Shown: positions 1-11,954 of the stretch, one piece after another | How positions within the stretch are numbered: the stretch's first letter is position 1 | How the letters are laid out: every line of letters begins with the position of its first letter | Origin: Sarcophilus harrisii | Taxonomy: Eukaryota; Chordata; Mammalia; Dasyuromorphia; Dasyuridae | Direction of reading: 5' to 3' | Assembly: GCF_902635505.1 (NCBI RefSeq) | Contig: NC_045428.1 | Location: 226,192,107 to 226,256,106 of the forward strand | DNA length: 64,000 nt | Program-made: the position numbers and the translations under genes | Notes under the pieces: generated by a model | Seen by the model: only the letters and a program-made list of their open reading frames with translations | What the model was told of the DNA's origin: nothing | The model's database searches: none

Positions 1-1029
1 CGTTATCTTTGGAATGAGCTCACAGAGTCAGACACTGCTGAAAAAAATAACAGTGAAAATGGAATGACTGAACAACATAAATGTAAAACAGAGGGGATTA
101 TGTGCTAAAAATGAATGGTACAGTCCTCAAGTGCTTTGGAAGGTGAGAGGAACAGTTGAAGGCTTTTAGGAAGTTAAAAGATAGTCCAGGTAGGGGAAGA
201 AGGAACAGAATGTGTTCTCCTAAGACTAGCCTAGTCAGGTGACTGGATCTAAGGTCTAACACAGGAAAAGGTGAATTAGGGTCAGTTTATAATGGGTCTT
301 ACTATTAGGCTAAAAGGTTGGACAAACTAAGCAAAAGGAATACATCATCAACTGGAAAAATAAATCAAAATTAGACAAAGGACCAGTGACAAAAAAATGT
401 AGAAAATACTTAAAAGTTACAAAAATAAAAAAAATAAAAAACATTTAATACAGCCTATTCATCTTTTTGCTTGCATACAGTCCTCACCTTTCCTGCTTAA
501 CTCTCACTGAATATGATTCACAATTACTACGAATTCTCTTCTCCTCCTTCCCAAATTCTCCCCACTACATCCTACTTCAATTATTTTTTCCTATTAGTAT
601 GTATTCTCCCAAATGCCACAGATCACAATCTCTCTACAAATAAGTACGAGACATTTAAAAGTTGCTATGGCTGAAAAAAGTCATCACCCTGAACCTAATT
701 TAGTGATGAATCTCTCTGGAATTAACTATAAGCTGATTCCAAGGCAAAAGATAATATATCATTATACCACAGGTGAATTCTTTCTAGGTAGCATTATCTG
801 CCAGATCTTATACTCTAATGACATAAGCCATTGTGGAGAATTAAGAATTCAATTTTATGTCTTAATGTACCACTTGACAGAATTTTTAAAAGAATATTAA
901 GAAGCTGGAGGACATCTAAGAGGTTAATCAAGATGGCAAGGAGATTCAGAAATCACAGATTACAAGAACAGAAAGGTTTAGTCCAGAGAAAAAAAGAATT
1001 GGTAGAGCAAGATCATGGAGATCTTGTTT

Positions 1030-1140
1030 AAGCACTGGATTTGCTACTTCCTGACTGTGTGACTGAGCAAGTCTTTCATTTTACTCATCTGTAAAACAGA
1101 GCCAATATTTGCACAACTTATCTCCCAAGATTGTAGTAAA
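1030..1140 (+). mobile_element. MIR-type SINE fragment
   Basis: The core with CTGTGTGACTGAGCAAGTC and CATCTGTAAAACAG is diagnostic of MIR in the sense orientation. Confidence 0.75.
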
Positions 1141-1469
1141 GAAACAACTTAACATTCAAATTAACCAAGTCTTCACAATTCAGATTCTTTCAATGACATG
1201 GATCACAACCCATTCATGCCTGCCCATCCTTGGTGCCATTTGTCCATGCTTTGTGGACATATTGGAAAAGTTCCTTAATTTCTCCTTAATTTGCAAGGAT
1301 ATCAAGAGAACACTCTAGCTGTTCCTGTCATGATTTATTCTTGTCATCTTTTTTTCTTATCACACAATTCTTTCAGGACATCTTTTATCGAAAAGTTCTT
1401 CAGTGTTCCTCATTAGTTCTATATTGTAGTCAATTCATATTTATTTTATAATAAAAGTATAACAAACAG

Positions 1470-2352
1470 AGGCAGAGCATCTAGAAATGAAGAAATGATA
1501 ATCCTGCTATATTCAGATCTCATCTAGAATATTGAGTTCAGGTCTGGACCTCAATGTCACATTTTATAAAATTAAAACATGACCAGAGTAAAGCAACCAG
1601 AATGGTAAAGACCTTAATGTCAGGAAATAGAAGAATTGTTGAAGGAAATGGCGATATTTAGCTTGGAGAAGATAAGATGTATGAGGGTCAGTATCTGAAG
1701 GTGACCTAATGCAAAAGGGAATAGTCTTGTTCTATTTAACCTCACAGAACAAAGCCAGGATCAGAGACTTAAGAGTTAAGAGTTAGAAGGCAAATTTTAG
1801 TCCAATCCCCTCATTTTATCCATAAAGAAATTAAAAGTTACTATGTCACTATGGCAGAATTGGGATGTGAATCTGGGTCTCGTGATTCCAAACTTGTCCC
1901 TTTCCACCATCCTACACTATCTCTACACCCCCTTATTTTAAAGCGAAGAAAACAAAGGTCCGAAATATCTAATATATTGCCCAAAATTACACAAATAGTT
2001 AAGCAGCAGGGCAACTTCCAGTATAATACAATGTCTTTTTCTAGAGAGATTTTTCAGATAGGTTTTACACTAGATGATGACTAAAGAGATTTCTCCTAAT
2101 TCAAATGAAATAATTCTCTTTAATTGGGCTTATCTAATCTGGCCCCAGACCAAACCAGGATCAATGGAGAATAGTTACTGAGAAGTAGATTTCCTTTTAG
2201 CTCTATAAAAATATGAGTGAGCTGCCTCAAAAAATAATGGGTCCTCCATCATTTTTTAAACAAAGACTGAATGACCACAAACTGGGTATTATCATAGAAG
2301 ACTAGATAACTTCTCAGGTCCTTTCTAACTCTGAGATTCTATGATTCTATCT
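1470..2352 (+). mobile_element. CR1/L3-type LINE 3' end, interrupted by MIR-like SINEs
   Basis: The segment 1470-1765 (with TTTAGCTTGGAGAAGATAAG) and the segment about 2110-2352 (ending GAGATTCTATGATTCTAT, the CR1-type tail) are two parts of one element. Between them, about 1770-2030, lie antisense MIR-like sequences. The element is old and 5' truncated. Confidence 0.7.
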
Positions 2353-2419
2353 CCAAGTCATAAATAGCTAAAAATGTTTTCCTAATTCGTAGGAATCAAA
2401 TAATTGCATAGAATAAACA

Positions 2420-2630
2420 AAGTAGGTAGCATTTATAAAGTGCCTCAAGATTTGAAAAGTGCTTTATGTTACTTCATATGATCCTCACAACTCTATTATT
2501 ATCATCATTTTACAGATAAGACAATTGAAGCTGAGAGATAAAGATACAAGAGGTCTGGATATACTGCCACAGATATCTGAAGCAGAATTCAAACTCAGGT
2601 CTTGTTGATTCCAAGATAGTGCTCCACATA
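2420..2630 (-). mobile_element. MIR-type SINE
   Basis: ATCATTTTACAGATAAGACA followed by a CTCAGGTCTT-type end is the antisense MIR pattern. Confidence 0.7.
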
Positions 2631-3637
2631 GGATAAGCTACAATTAGATTCCCCTGAGTATGCAAAAGTGAACTAAGAGAATGGTATCAGGAAACTCTTC
2701 TCTCCACACACAGTAACATTATAAAACCACAAAAGTAACAGGATAAGTGGCAGGAGGGGCAGGGGAAAAGAATAAATACAATATAGTGTTCTACTGTTCC
2801 CAATATAGTACACATTATTGTTCTTAATAATGAAAACACAAATGACAATTCCTATCTTTGTGTGTATATCTGAAAAGACTGCTGGCAAGACTTACCACAT
2901 TAAAGTTGTCTTAAACACATTAAAACACATAGATACTAACTCTAAAGGGACAATAATCAAAACAAAACTTAGTTACCTACTGTCTATACTACATCAAATG
3001 CTAGAAGTCCAAAAAGTTAGAAAATAAGGTTCTTTCACTCTAGGAGTTTATAATCTAGTTGGAGAGACAGAACTTATAAATAAAAAGATAAATAATTTCA
3101 TAAATTATTATAAGCCAAGTGCCAAAATACTAATATCTGAGTAATTTTTAGTCCATATCTGAAGTGATAAAAATGGATTTTCTTTACTTTTATGTTCTCA
3201 TTGGTCTACGAACTAAACTAGGGTAAAACCTATAAAGTGACAATTGTGGCTTTGGCCCAAATTATTTCTGAAGCTTTCATATGTTTCTTACAAAGTCTAT
3301 GAAAATTTCTGGATATGTTTATGGTCTCCCCCTTCCCCATGAGGAACTCCCAGTGTGAAAATTTTCTACAATCATGAAACTCAATAATCAACAATTTATA
3401 GCCTTAGAAAAACAACTTAATCAATTGAGAGGTTAAGACAAGAAAATCAGAGGCAAAACTTAAAACTATGATCTGGCCCTCCAACTAAGACTTCCATAAG
3501 CAATGATTCTTTTTATGATATAAGATATAAAAGGGCATGTTATATGCTACTGCTACTTTCTTCTATTCATAATCATTTCTCCAATTGTGGATCTAATTAA
3601 TAGAGTAGTGTCTTACTAAAATATATATTCTTCTTCT

Positions 3638-3790
3638 AGATCAGTGGTTCTCAAAGCGTGGTCTACAGCATTCTGGGGGGTCTCTGAAACAAGTCACTGA
3701 GTACCAGATCAGTGGTTCTCAAACTTTTGTTCTCAGTATCTTTATATTATTCAAAATTATTGAAGATTTATTCAAAGAGTTTGTATGTGG
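3638..3790 (+). mobile_element. hAT-Charlie-like DNA transposon remnants (two termini)
   Basis: The terminal motif CAGTGGTTCTCAAA occurs at 3642 and again at 3710, both preceded by AGAT. The motif matches the ends of hAT-Charlie non-autonomous elements such as MER5. No transposase remains. Confidence 0.55.
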
Positions 3791-4329
3791 AAAAGCCCAA
3801 ACTGTCAAAAAGCAAAAGACCCTATACCTAAACCAGCATTTAAAAGTTTTAATCATTTTCATAGATGTCTACTGAACAGTTTACTTGAATCAGTGACTTC
3901 CACATTATGTATTGGCTCAATCTCATTCAGTAATTGCCCTATTCCTAGACCTTCATCCCCCGCCCCAAAGTAACACTGTTCAAATGTTATAATTAACAAG
4001 TGACATTGAGGGTAAATCATCATTTATAATATGAAAAAAATCTAACATCACCCCTTCCATATACATTTGAACTTAAGCAAAGGATGAAGAGGAAAGAGAG
4101 AAAGAGAGAGAGCTTCCTCTACTTTTTCCCCCTAAGAAATGCATAAGTGATTTTTTTCCACCATTCAGAAGCTCAGCTTAAAAAAAAAAAAAAATCAATG
4201 CACAATTCAATGGAACCCTGTCTCAAAGAAAAAGGGGAGAGAAGCATGAACATATTAACAATTCTTGTTTTCCAAAGCTCTTTTTCATCCAGAAAGGAAC
4301 AAAACCCCTGGACATTTTGAACAACCTCT

Positions 4330-4495
4330 ATACAGGGGTTATTAACAGAATTTTTAACATTTTAATGTAATTGTCTTCCTTTGCAATCTTGCATTTTTTA
4401 TTTTATGCATCTAAAAATATTATTTTGAGGTGTCACCAGGATTCACCAGACTGCCAAAGACTTTCTGGATTCATGACACACAGAAGGTTAACAAG
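4330..4495 (+). mobile_element. hAT-like non-autonomous element, copy 1
   Basis: CACCAGACTGCCAAAGAC and CACAGAAGGTTAACAAG at one end, and GGGGTTATTAACA at the other, match a palindromic-ended repeat family. Further copies lie at about 34650-34890 and 40885-41055. The family assignment is from memory of its ends. Confidence 0.5.
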
Positions 4496-4624
4496 CGTTG
4501 TTTCATTGCTACACATTCAATGTTTATTACTAAGGGACACAAAACACAACTTTCTTCATGTCTTCACTGCATACAAAAAAGATTTTTCTGGGGAGGCGAG
4601 TGGGGAGAATCACAACATAGGAAG

Positions 4625-4627
<3 letters not shown>

Positions 4628-4667
<40 letters not shown>
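4628..4667. repeat. (AC)20 microsatellite
   Basis: Forty bases of perfect alternating A and C. Confidence 0.98.
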
Positions 4668-4669
<2 letters not shown>

Positions 4670-5149
4670 CTCTCACAGAGAAGACTTTTATGCTGGTATT
4701 TACTAAAGCTTGTCCTCAGTGACATACATAAATCAGGTGCAGCGTGCCAGGCCCTGGAATCAGTATAAACAAAATAGGTCAGGGCTGCAGGCTCCACATC
4801 CTGCATCCCGAGTCCTCTCTTTGCCAATCAAAATCCATCTTCTTAAAAGGGGAAACCAGCCAGCCTCCCTCAGCTCCTCTTCCTCCTCCTTCCCCAAACA
4901 CGCCCCAGGCCTCTCCCTCCGCCCCTCCAACCAAAAGTCACTGACAAAAAACAGCATCTGGAGAAAGGAGGGAGAAGGAGAGAGAGGAGGTAAACTCCAT
5001 AGCTGATCTATTTATTTCCATTTAACATCCTGAAACCAGGAGGGGAAGCTGCATCATTTCCATGACAACAGCTGGGGGTGGGGGGGAAGAGTGAGAGGTA
5101 TTTTCCCCCAACTCAAAGAGGGATGAAGGATGCACTTGAGTCACACTAC

Positions 5150-5295
5150 ACCCCCACACCGGGGACTGCATCTATCTCCACCCTAATCCCCCGGGGGTCT
5201 CCGCCTCTTTAGCTGGGCTCCAGTGGGTCGCCCACATTGCGCCCTCCTCCATCCTTTCCCGGCTCCACCCCGTCTCTTGGTGGAGACAGAGCTGC

Positions 5296-5344
<49 letters not shown>

Positions 5345-5900
5345 TCCTCCTCCTCCTCCTCCTCCCTCCAGCTGTTCTCTTCCCAGTCCTCCCCCACAGC
5401 CGCTGACGCTCCCCTCTCCTACGACCCTACCCCCTTCCTCTCTCCCGTCCCAGCGCCGCAGCCCCTCACCTGAACCGCCCCGCAGGATCCCGGGACCCCA
5501 GCGCCTGGCAGCCCCCGCCGCTGGGCTCAACAGCGAGATCCCGGTGAAGCGGGCTCCGGGGAGGAAGCACCGGCGCTTCTATCGCTGTTGCAGCTCCTTG
5601 CAGACTGAAGAACCTGCAGCCTCGGCGCCGCCTGCTTTAGGGCTTTCTGCTTGTGAAGTCATAGGCTCGAGCCCCTCCTCCTTGTCCTCCTCCCCGCCAG
5701 ACAGGCAACAAATGCACTCCCCGAAGCAAACGCGCGCAGCTTCCCCGGGGCGACTGGCTGCTGCAGCAGCAGAGCGAGGCTGCAAGTGGTTCGCTGCCCG
5801 CCTCCTTTCCTTGTTGGCCAATCCCGGGGCGCAGCAGGCTAATGTAGGGCACGCCCAGACCCACTCCCCGTCAGCTCGCCCCGCCCCTTGACGCTTGCTC
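5150..5900. promoter_or_regulatory. CpG island, candidate promoter of unknown gene
   Basis: A GC-rich, CpG-dense block stands out from AT-rich flanks. It carries GC boxes (CCCCGCCCC near 5879), a CCAAT box (5818-5822, in TTGGCCAATC), a CRE-like TGAAGTCA near 5654, and a long C tract. The open frames across it are low-complexity and overlap on both strands, so they are not supported as coding. It could be the promoter of a non-coding RNA or of a gene whose exons I did not recognise. Confidence 0.55.
5298..5367. repeat. C44 homopolymer followed by (CTC)n
   Basis: There are 44 consecutive C residues at 5298-5341, then about nine CTC units to 5367. The minus strand can form G-quadruplexes and the plus strand i-motifs. 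The exact length may be affected by sequencing error. Confidence 0.95.
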
Positions 5901-6534
5901 ACAACGTAAACTGAAATACCCTACCACTCTCCTGCTCTATTCACCTGCCCCTTTGAGTAAAGGGGCTCCGCAAGACTACTCACCAGCACAAGCATGGCTT
6001 AATCCTTTAAGTCTTAAGGAGGAAGCTTTGATGTATCAGATGTCACAATTACTACTTGCACCTTTACTTGTATTTAGTGAGATTCCCTGGCCTTAATCTA
6101 CCTGTCTACAAATGTGGATGTTCCGAGGCGCTCTTTTTCAGAAAACTATGTAGATCACCAACTAGTGTTCCTCCGCCTCCAGCAGACAGGATTCAATTTT
6201 GTTTTTTTAGCCCAATGACCTTAGTGGACCATTCTTAGAAATTATGTTAACTAAGTCAGAATATCTTTCTTAATGAACTATGCTCCCTATGCTGGGGGCA
6301 AAAGGGCTATTCTGAAACCTGAGTTAATTCTTTCTATTGAGATATTACTACATTCACCCTAGGAAGAGTTAATGAAGACTTCAAAATTTACACCCCTGAA
6401 ATAACTCAGATTTAATCACGTTTCATTTTGGGAATGCTTTTGTTTGCACAATTTGAGATGATTTCCGCTCCCCCTCCCCTTTAATTTAAAGTTTTAATTC
6501 TGTTCTCTTACTTATAAACCACTCTAATGCTGGT

Positions 6535-6968
6535 TTGAACTGCAGTTTACATTCATTTCCCAGTGTTCTTTCTTTGGGTGAAGCTGCTTTTGTCCATCCT
6601 TGATCCATTGAAACTGAGTTAGATCTTCTCTTTGTGAAAGAAATCCACTTCCATCAGAATACATCTTCATACAGTATCATTGTTGAGGTATATAATAATC
6701 TCCTGGTTCTGCTCATTTCACTTAGCATCAGTTCATGTAAGTCTCTCCAAGCCTCTCTGTATTCATCCTGCTGGTCCTTACTTACAGAACAATAATATTC
6801 CATAATTCATATACCACAATTTACCCAACCATTCTCCAATTGATGGGCATCCATTCATTTTCCAGTTTCTAGCCATTACAAACAGGGCTGCCACAAACAT
6901 TTTGGCACATACAGGTCCCTTTCCCTTTTTTAATATCTCTTTGGGGTATAAGCCCAGTAGTAAGAGCT
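6535..6968 (-). mobile_element. L1 3'-region fragment, antisense
   Basis: TCCTGGTTCTGCTCATTTCA, CCAATTGATGGGCATCCATT and CAAACAGGGCTGCCACAAAC are the antisense of the common marsupial L1 3' region. Confidence 0.8.
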
Positions 6969-7334
6969 CACATTTTAAAGAGAAAATTAATGTGCACTTT
7001 TATTTATTTTGGAAATGTTTCAGCAATGGGGGCTGAGATGAGAAATCAGGAAGAGCAATATGCTCAAAAATGTAAAGAAAAAAATAAACTTTTTCTTTTC
7101 TTGGGAAAGAACAGATTACAAGATAAAATTACAATATCACTATTTCTGGTGTACTTCCTGTCAATATTTAGCTTTTTGCAGCTCTAAATCAAATAATTTA
7201 AAAATCCTATGGAATCCCAAAGAAAGAAATTTTGTACTACTTTTAAGAAAGCCTTATTTATATAAATATATCTTTAGAAATAAAACAAAAAGAATTTTAA
7301 AAAAAATTAACTCATTCAAAACGGTTCCAATTGT

Positions 7335-7672
7335 TCAGTGATGAAGAGAGCCATCTATACCCAGAGAAAGTACTGTGGTAACTGAGTGTGGTTCACAACA
7401 TAGCATTTTCTCTCTTTTTGTTGTTGTTGTTTGCTTGAATTTTATTTTCCTTCTCTCTTTTTTCTTTAACTGGTTTGATTTTTCTTGTGCAGCACAATAA
7501 CTGTATGCATATATTGGATCTAACATATTTCTACCATGTTTAACATATATTGGATCACTTGCCATCTAGGGGAGGGGGGAGGATTGAAACACAAGGTTTT
7601 TCAAGTGCTAATGTTGAAGAATTGTCTATGCATATGTTTTGAAGAATAAAAAGCTTTAATTAAAAAAAAAGT
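7335..7672 (+). mobile_element. L1 3' end, sense, with A-rich tail
   Basis: GAGAGCCATCTATACCCAGA through GCCATCTAGGGGAGG to AATAAAAAGCTTTAATT and an A run is the typical 3' terminus of a marsupial L1. It lies 370 bp from the antisense piece at 6535-6968. Confidence 0.8.
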
Positions 7673-8449
7673 TTACATAGAAAAAAAGACACAAAAATTT
7701 GGCTCATTTAGTTTAACAAATTAAATTAAGAATCCATTAGCCTATATTCTGGTATGGGTTTCTGAAGAAAAAAAAAACTTTGTCCACTTTTAGCAGTTAG
7801 CAAATGATACTTTTCTCAATTTCCAATCAATTTTTGCTTTAAAATGCAAATAAGGTCAACAAAATCTCAAACACTTAAGAGTGGTTTTTGATGATTGCTA
7901 AATTCTAACAAAATGAAATAGCAATATATAATAAAATAGAGAAATTTTCTCCTGCAACTTTAAATCTCAAATTGTTGAGAATAAAAGCATTACATTGAAT
8001 ATCAATCCCAAAACTCAAATTTAACAATTCTATTTTTTAAAAAAACTTTTGTAGACTATCTTACAAAAAAACTTAAAATATTTTATTTTGATGCTTTATT
8101 TTAAAAGTTCCAAACTGGACCATTTTTAATTTTGTAAACTAGGACAGTCCTGAGCCAAAGGAGTTCAGGTCCATGGGGTACATAAGCAATTAAGCATTTA
8201 TAATTTAGTTTAAAAAAATAGACATTATGCCTATAATTGAACTTAAGGTATCTTTGCATTGTTCCCCTTTAGCATTAAAAAATTAGGTAAGTTTCATAAC
8301 ATGATAAGAACCAAAGTACAAGTTGCTATTGGCAGCAAGAAAAGATTGTGAAAAGTATACTTACACATCTCTTCTTTCCCCTTTAGTTATATCAGGTAAA
8401 TTAAAACATTAATGGAACTTTGCAAATTACTGATTTAAAGAATTCAAAA

Positions 8450-9055
8450 AATGTTGGAAAAATTTGCTTGAACTGATGCAGAAACAAACAGAACAAAAAG
8501 AATAATACACATAATAACCACAGTAATGGGATTAACAATGCAAGACTGAATTCAGATTAATTCAGTGATAAGTGCTGAATCCAGAAGACTGATGACTAAA
8601 AATAATTTCATTCTGATTTGTAGAAACGTCTCAAACTGACTACCTATATGGAATGAAGCATAGCATTATCTGACATAGTAGGTCAGTTTATTTTGCTTAA
8701 TTAATTGTACTTTCTTAGAAGGAAAAGTGAAAGAGCAGACTATTAGAAAATGACAGCAAGATTCTAAAAAATTAACAAAAGTTTATAAGGTAGAGGCAAA
8801 ATATGATAATGTAGTTGTAGAGCTAATTGTACAATATTTCAGAGTCTGATTCTTTTTGTACAGCAAAATAATGTTTTGGTCATGTATACTTATTGTGTAT
8901 CTAATTTATATTTTAATATATTTAACATCTACTGGGTCATCCTGCCATCTAGGGGAGGGGGTGGGGGGGTAAGAGGTGAAAAATTGGAACAAGAGGTTTG
9001 GCAATTGTTAATGCTGTAAAGTTACCCATGCATATATCCTGTAAATAAAAGGCTA

Positions 9056-9086
<31 letters not shown>

Positions 9087-9440
9087 TAATGTAGTTGTAG
9101 CCTCAAACCCAGGAAGTTATGGATTTAATTCTAATCTGGTCAAAAGACAAGAACAGTTCTCAAAAGAACTGCACATTATTAACAACCATGTGAAAGATTT
9201 TTCCCAAGTTATGAGAAATGCAAATCTAAATAACTCTTGAGCTTTCACCTTGCAACCAATAAATTGGCAAAGATGATAAAAGATGCAAATAGCCCAAATT
9301 GGAATTGATGTAGAAACCCAAACACATACTATTAGTACAGGTTATAATTTCAACCAGGGACAATGGGGAAAGGTTGAATTCATTCCATGTGTACTTTGGA
9401 TGAGAAAAATAATTAAAATGTAAATATAAATATATGTATT
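8450..9440 (+). mobile_element. Old L1 3' region split by a younger L1 insertion
   Basis: Sense L1-like sequence at 8450-8804 and 9130-9440 flanks a younger copy at 8821-9084. The outer pieces, although degenerate, match L1 3'-region patterns such as GTCAAAAGACAAGAACAG and AGAAATGCAAATCTAAATAA. Confidence 0.6.
8821..9084 (+). mobile_element. 5'-truncated L1 insertion with target-site duplication
   Basis: A 264-bp L1 3' end with GCCATCTAGGGGAGGG and an A tail is flanked by the exact 16-bp direct repeat GATAATGTAGTTGTAG (8805-8820 and 9085-9100). This marks one retrotransposition event. Confidence 0.92.
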
Positions 9441-9824
9441 TTATTAGTTTCTTATTTTTATATCACATCATTTAAAAAAAAAAAAAACATTTAAGTGTTT
9501 ATTATGTGCCTGACATTGCCTTAAGTGCTGGGGATTCAAATTCAAAAAACAAGACAGCTTTCAATGTAAGTGAATTCCATTTAACCATTCAGGAAGGAAT
9601 TTGACTAAATTTCCAAAGTGACTAAAATATTCATTCCCTTTGACCAAGAAATACCAGTACCTCTTGGCCTCCTTCAAGACTTGGTATAAAAGCATAAATT
9701 CCACCTTTTGTGAGATGCTTTTCTTCCTCCTTCCCCCTCTGCACGCACCTCTTTCCCCCCCCCTCCCCTCCCCCCATGGAAAGGCAGTTAGTGGAGAGAG
9801 CTCTTCTGAAAGCAGGAAAACCAG

Positions 9825-9975
9825 GCTCATTTACTAGCTGTGATCCTGGACAAGTTACTCTATCTCTATTTGCCTCAGTTACATGACTGTAAAATGGGGA
9901 TAATGGCACCTACTTCTCAGGATTGCTGTGAACATCAACTGAGGTATTTGTAAAGTATACTTAGCACAGCTCTCT
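9825..9975 (+). mobile_element. MIR-type SINE
   Basis: TGACTGTAAAATGGGGATAA and GGATTGCTGTGAACATCAA are sense MIR sequence. Confidence 0.8.
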
Positions 9976-11278
9976 GCATTCCCTTCCCTACCTCTAAAAA
10001 ATAGGGGTTTTTCTGGAATTACCTCCCAGTTACTCTGTGTATATATCTTGCACATACACATCATTTACATTTTTGTCTCCTCCATTAAATCCGTAAGCTC
10101 TATGAGGAGAGCGAGCCTGTTTTTGGCCTTTTTCACCCAACCATACCTACACAAAAATCCATTGGGACACAAGTAAAAAAAGTCTCAGCCCTCAAAAAAC
10201 TTGTATTATTATAATGAGGGAGATAATAAATAGGCTTACATAGGCTATAAAGTAGTTTAAGGGAAGGAACTAGCTGTTAGGATGAGTCTGAAAGTTCTAC
10301 TGAAGGTGGCATCTAAACTGAATCTGAAGGAAGCCAGTGATTCAGAGGGGCAGAGATAAGAAGAACGAAAATTCCAGAAATGAGGGCAAGCCAGGGGACG
10401 GGTCATGGAGCATTCTGTGTGAAAAATAAGTATAAATGCATTAAGGAGAGTAAGAAATTCAGAAACGGGCCCAGTCACAAAAAACTTTAAATGCTAAACA
10501 GAGCAGCGTTTATTTGTTCCTAGAGGTAATAAGGAACTGCTCACGTTTATTGAATAGGGGTAGTGACATGTCAGACTTACACTTTAAGAAAATTATTTTG
10601 GCAGCTGAATAGAGAATGGATTAAAAAAGGAGTGATTTTAAGAAAACATTTAGAAGGCTATTGTGAGAATAACAATAAGCCTAGTTTAGATGCAATGAAG
10701 GCCTGAATTAGGGTGGGGAATATGTAAAACCACCTATACAAGAGATAACATGCAGAAAAAAGAAAATTTAAAAACCGATCAATTGAGTTGGATGTAAGCA
10801 AGAAGCTGAAGTGGAATACCTTATCTAGGTTTAGAATATGTGTGACTGAAATCAGTGTCTTCAACAATAGAAAAATTCAGAAGGGTGAATTTTAGGATAA
10901 AGATTAAATTTTATTTTGCATAAAGATTTAAAAGATAGTGGTTCAAAATATATAATAGGTGATTAATTATGCAAGACTGAAGCTCAGGAAAGAAAAAAGA
11001 GCTGTAAGATAGATAGATAGATAAAGAGGTATAGAAACGAGTCATTCATTGGCAAAAGGACAGTAATTGAACACAGGACCCAGAAGAAATGACTAAGTAA
11101 CAGAGTATAAAAAGAAAAGGGAAGAAGGCTCAAGATAAGAGACATGGATTTACCCCCAAGTTAGTAATCCTGGAATGGATCCAAAAAGTAAGAAGCAGTT
11201 GGACAGATAGGAAGAGAATGGAGGGAAGACCAGGTAACTTCAGGGGAAAGTATACAGAGGAGGGGGCCAACGTAAACC

Positions 11279-11320
11279 CACACACACACACACACTTTCA
11301 CACACACACACACACACACA
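11279..11320. repeat. (CA)n interrupted microsatellite
   Basis: Two CA runs are separated by TTT-containing bases. Confidence 0.95.
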
Positions 11321-11659
11321 TTAAGTAGTTTATAAAAGGTTGTTGAATTGAATTGTTGGGAAGTAGAAACCAAGCTAGCAATAAAATCTGGCAAGAGTTC
11401 CAAAGAAGAAGATGATAAAACTACCTAAGACAACTGAGTTGTCTCTTTGTCACATAATTAGAGATACCATATCAGAGAATGTCTCAGACTAGAATTTAGC
11501 ATATTACTTTTCTGCATGAAATTCCACTTAACACAGCTAATTAAAAAACCATATAATGGAACAAAATCTCATAACTGAAAAAGATAGGGACTGGATGGAT
11601 TAGAATTTCTTCTCAAGTGAGTAAATTCCCTTTATCAATCACGGGTAGACAAATTTTCT

Positions 11660-11815
11660 GCAACTTAACAATGTTTAAGAGTTGCTAAGAACACTGAGAT
11701 GTTACAGGACTGGCTCTCTAGGCCCACAAAGACAGTGCCAATTAGAGATGGGATTTGAACCAACACTTTCTTGGCTTTAAGTTCAGTTCTGTATCTCCTA
11801 CAGTAGTGACTCACT
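11660..11815 (-). mobile_element. MIR-like SINE
   Basis: GATGGGATTTGAACCAACAC and the flanking context are the antisense MIR pattern. Confidence 0.55.
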
Positions 11816-11954
11816 ACTTAAAAAAAAAAAAAATACCAGTCATTACTACTATATAATTAAAAGCAAATGAAAAGGCATCTTTAAAAAGGCTGGGAATTAA
11901 AATCTTCCCTTTGTGAAATTGGTTATTTTACCTTCACAAGACTACCATGATAGG

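Larger units (their letters stand above)
9490..11420 (+). mobile_element. Old unclassified interspersed repeat (interrupted)
   Basis: The head at 9490-9590 (TGTTTATTATGTGCCTGACA) and the body at about 10130-11420 (TTTTGGCAGCTGAATAGAGA, GCAATGAAGGCCTGAATTAG) follow the order of a repeat common in therian genomes whose class I cannot name with confidence. Between them lie an MIR (about 9830-9975) and C/T-rich sequence. Confidence 0.5.

Noticed and set aside
4371-4827. Frames with runs of His/Thr or Val/Cys
   Set aside because: They are translations of the (AC)n microsatellite.
5183-5902. Open frames of up to 222 codons on both strands across the left CpG island
   Set aside because: They are proline-, glycine- or serine-rich translations of the C tract and GC-rich DNA, overlap on both strands and match no family.
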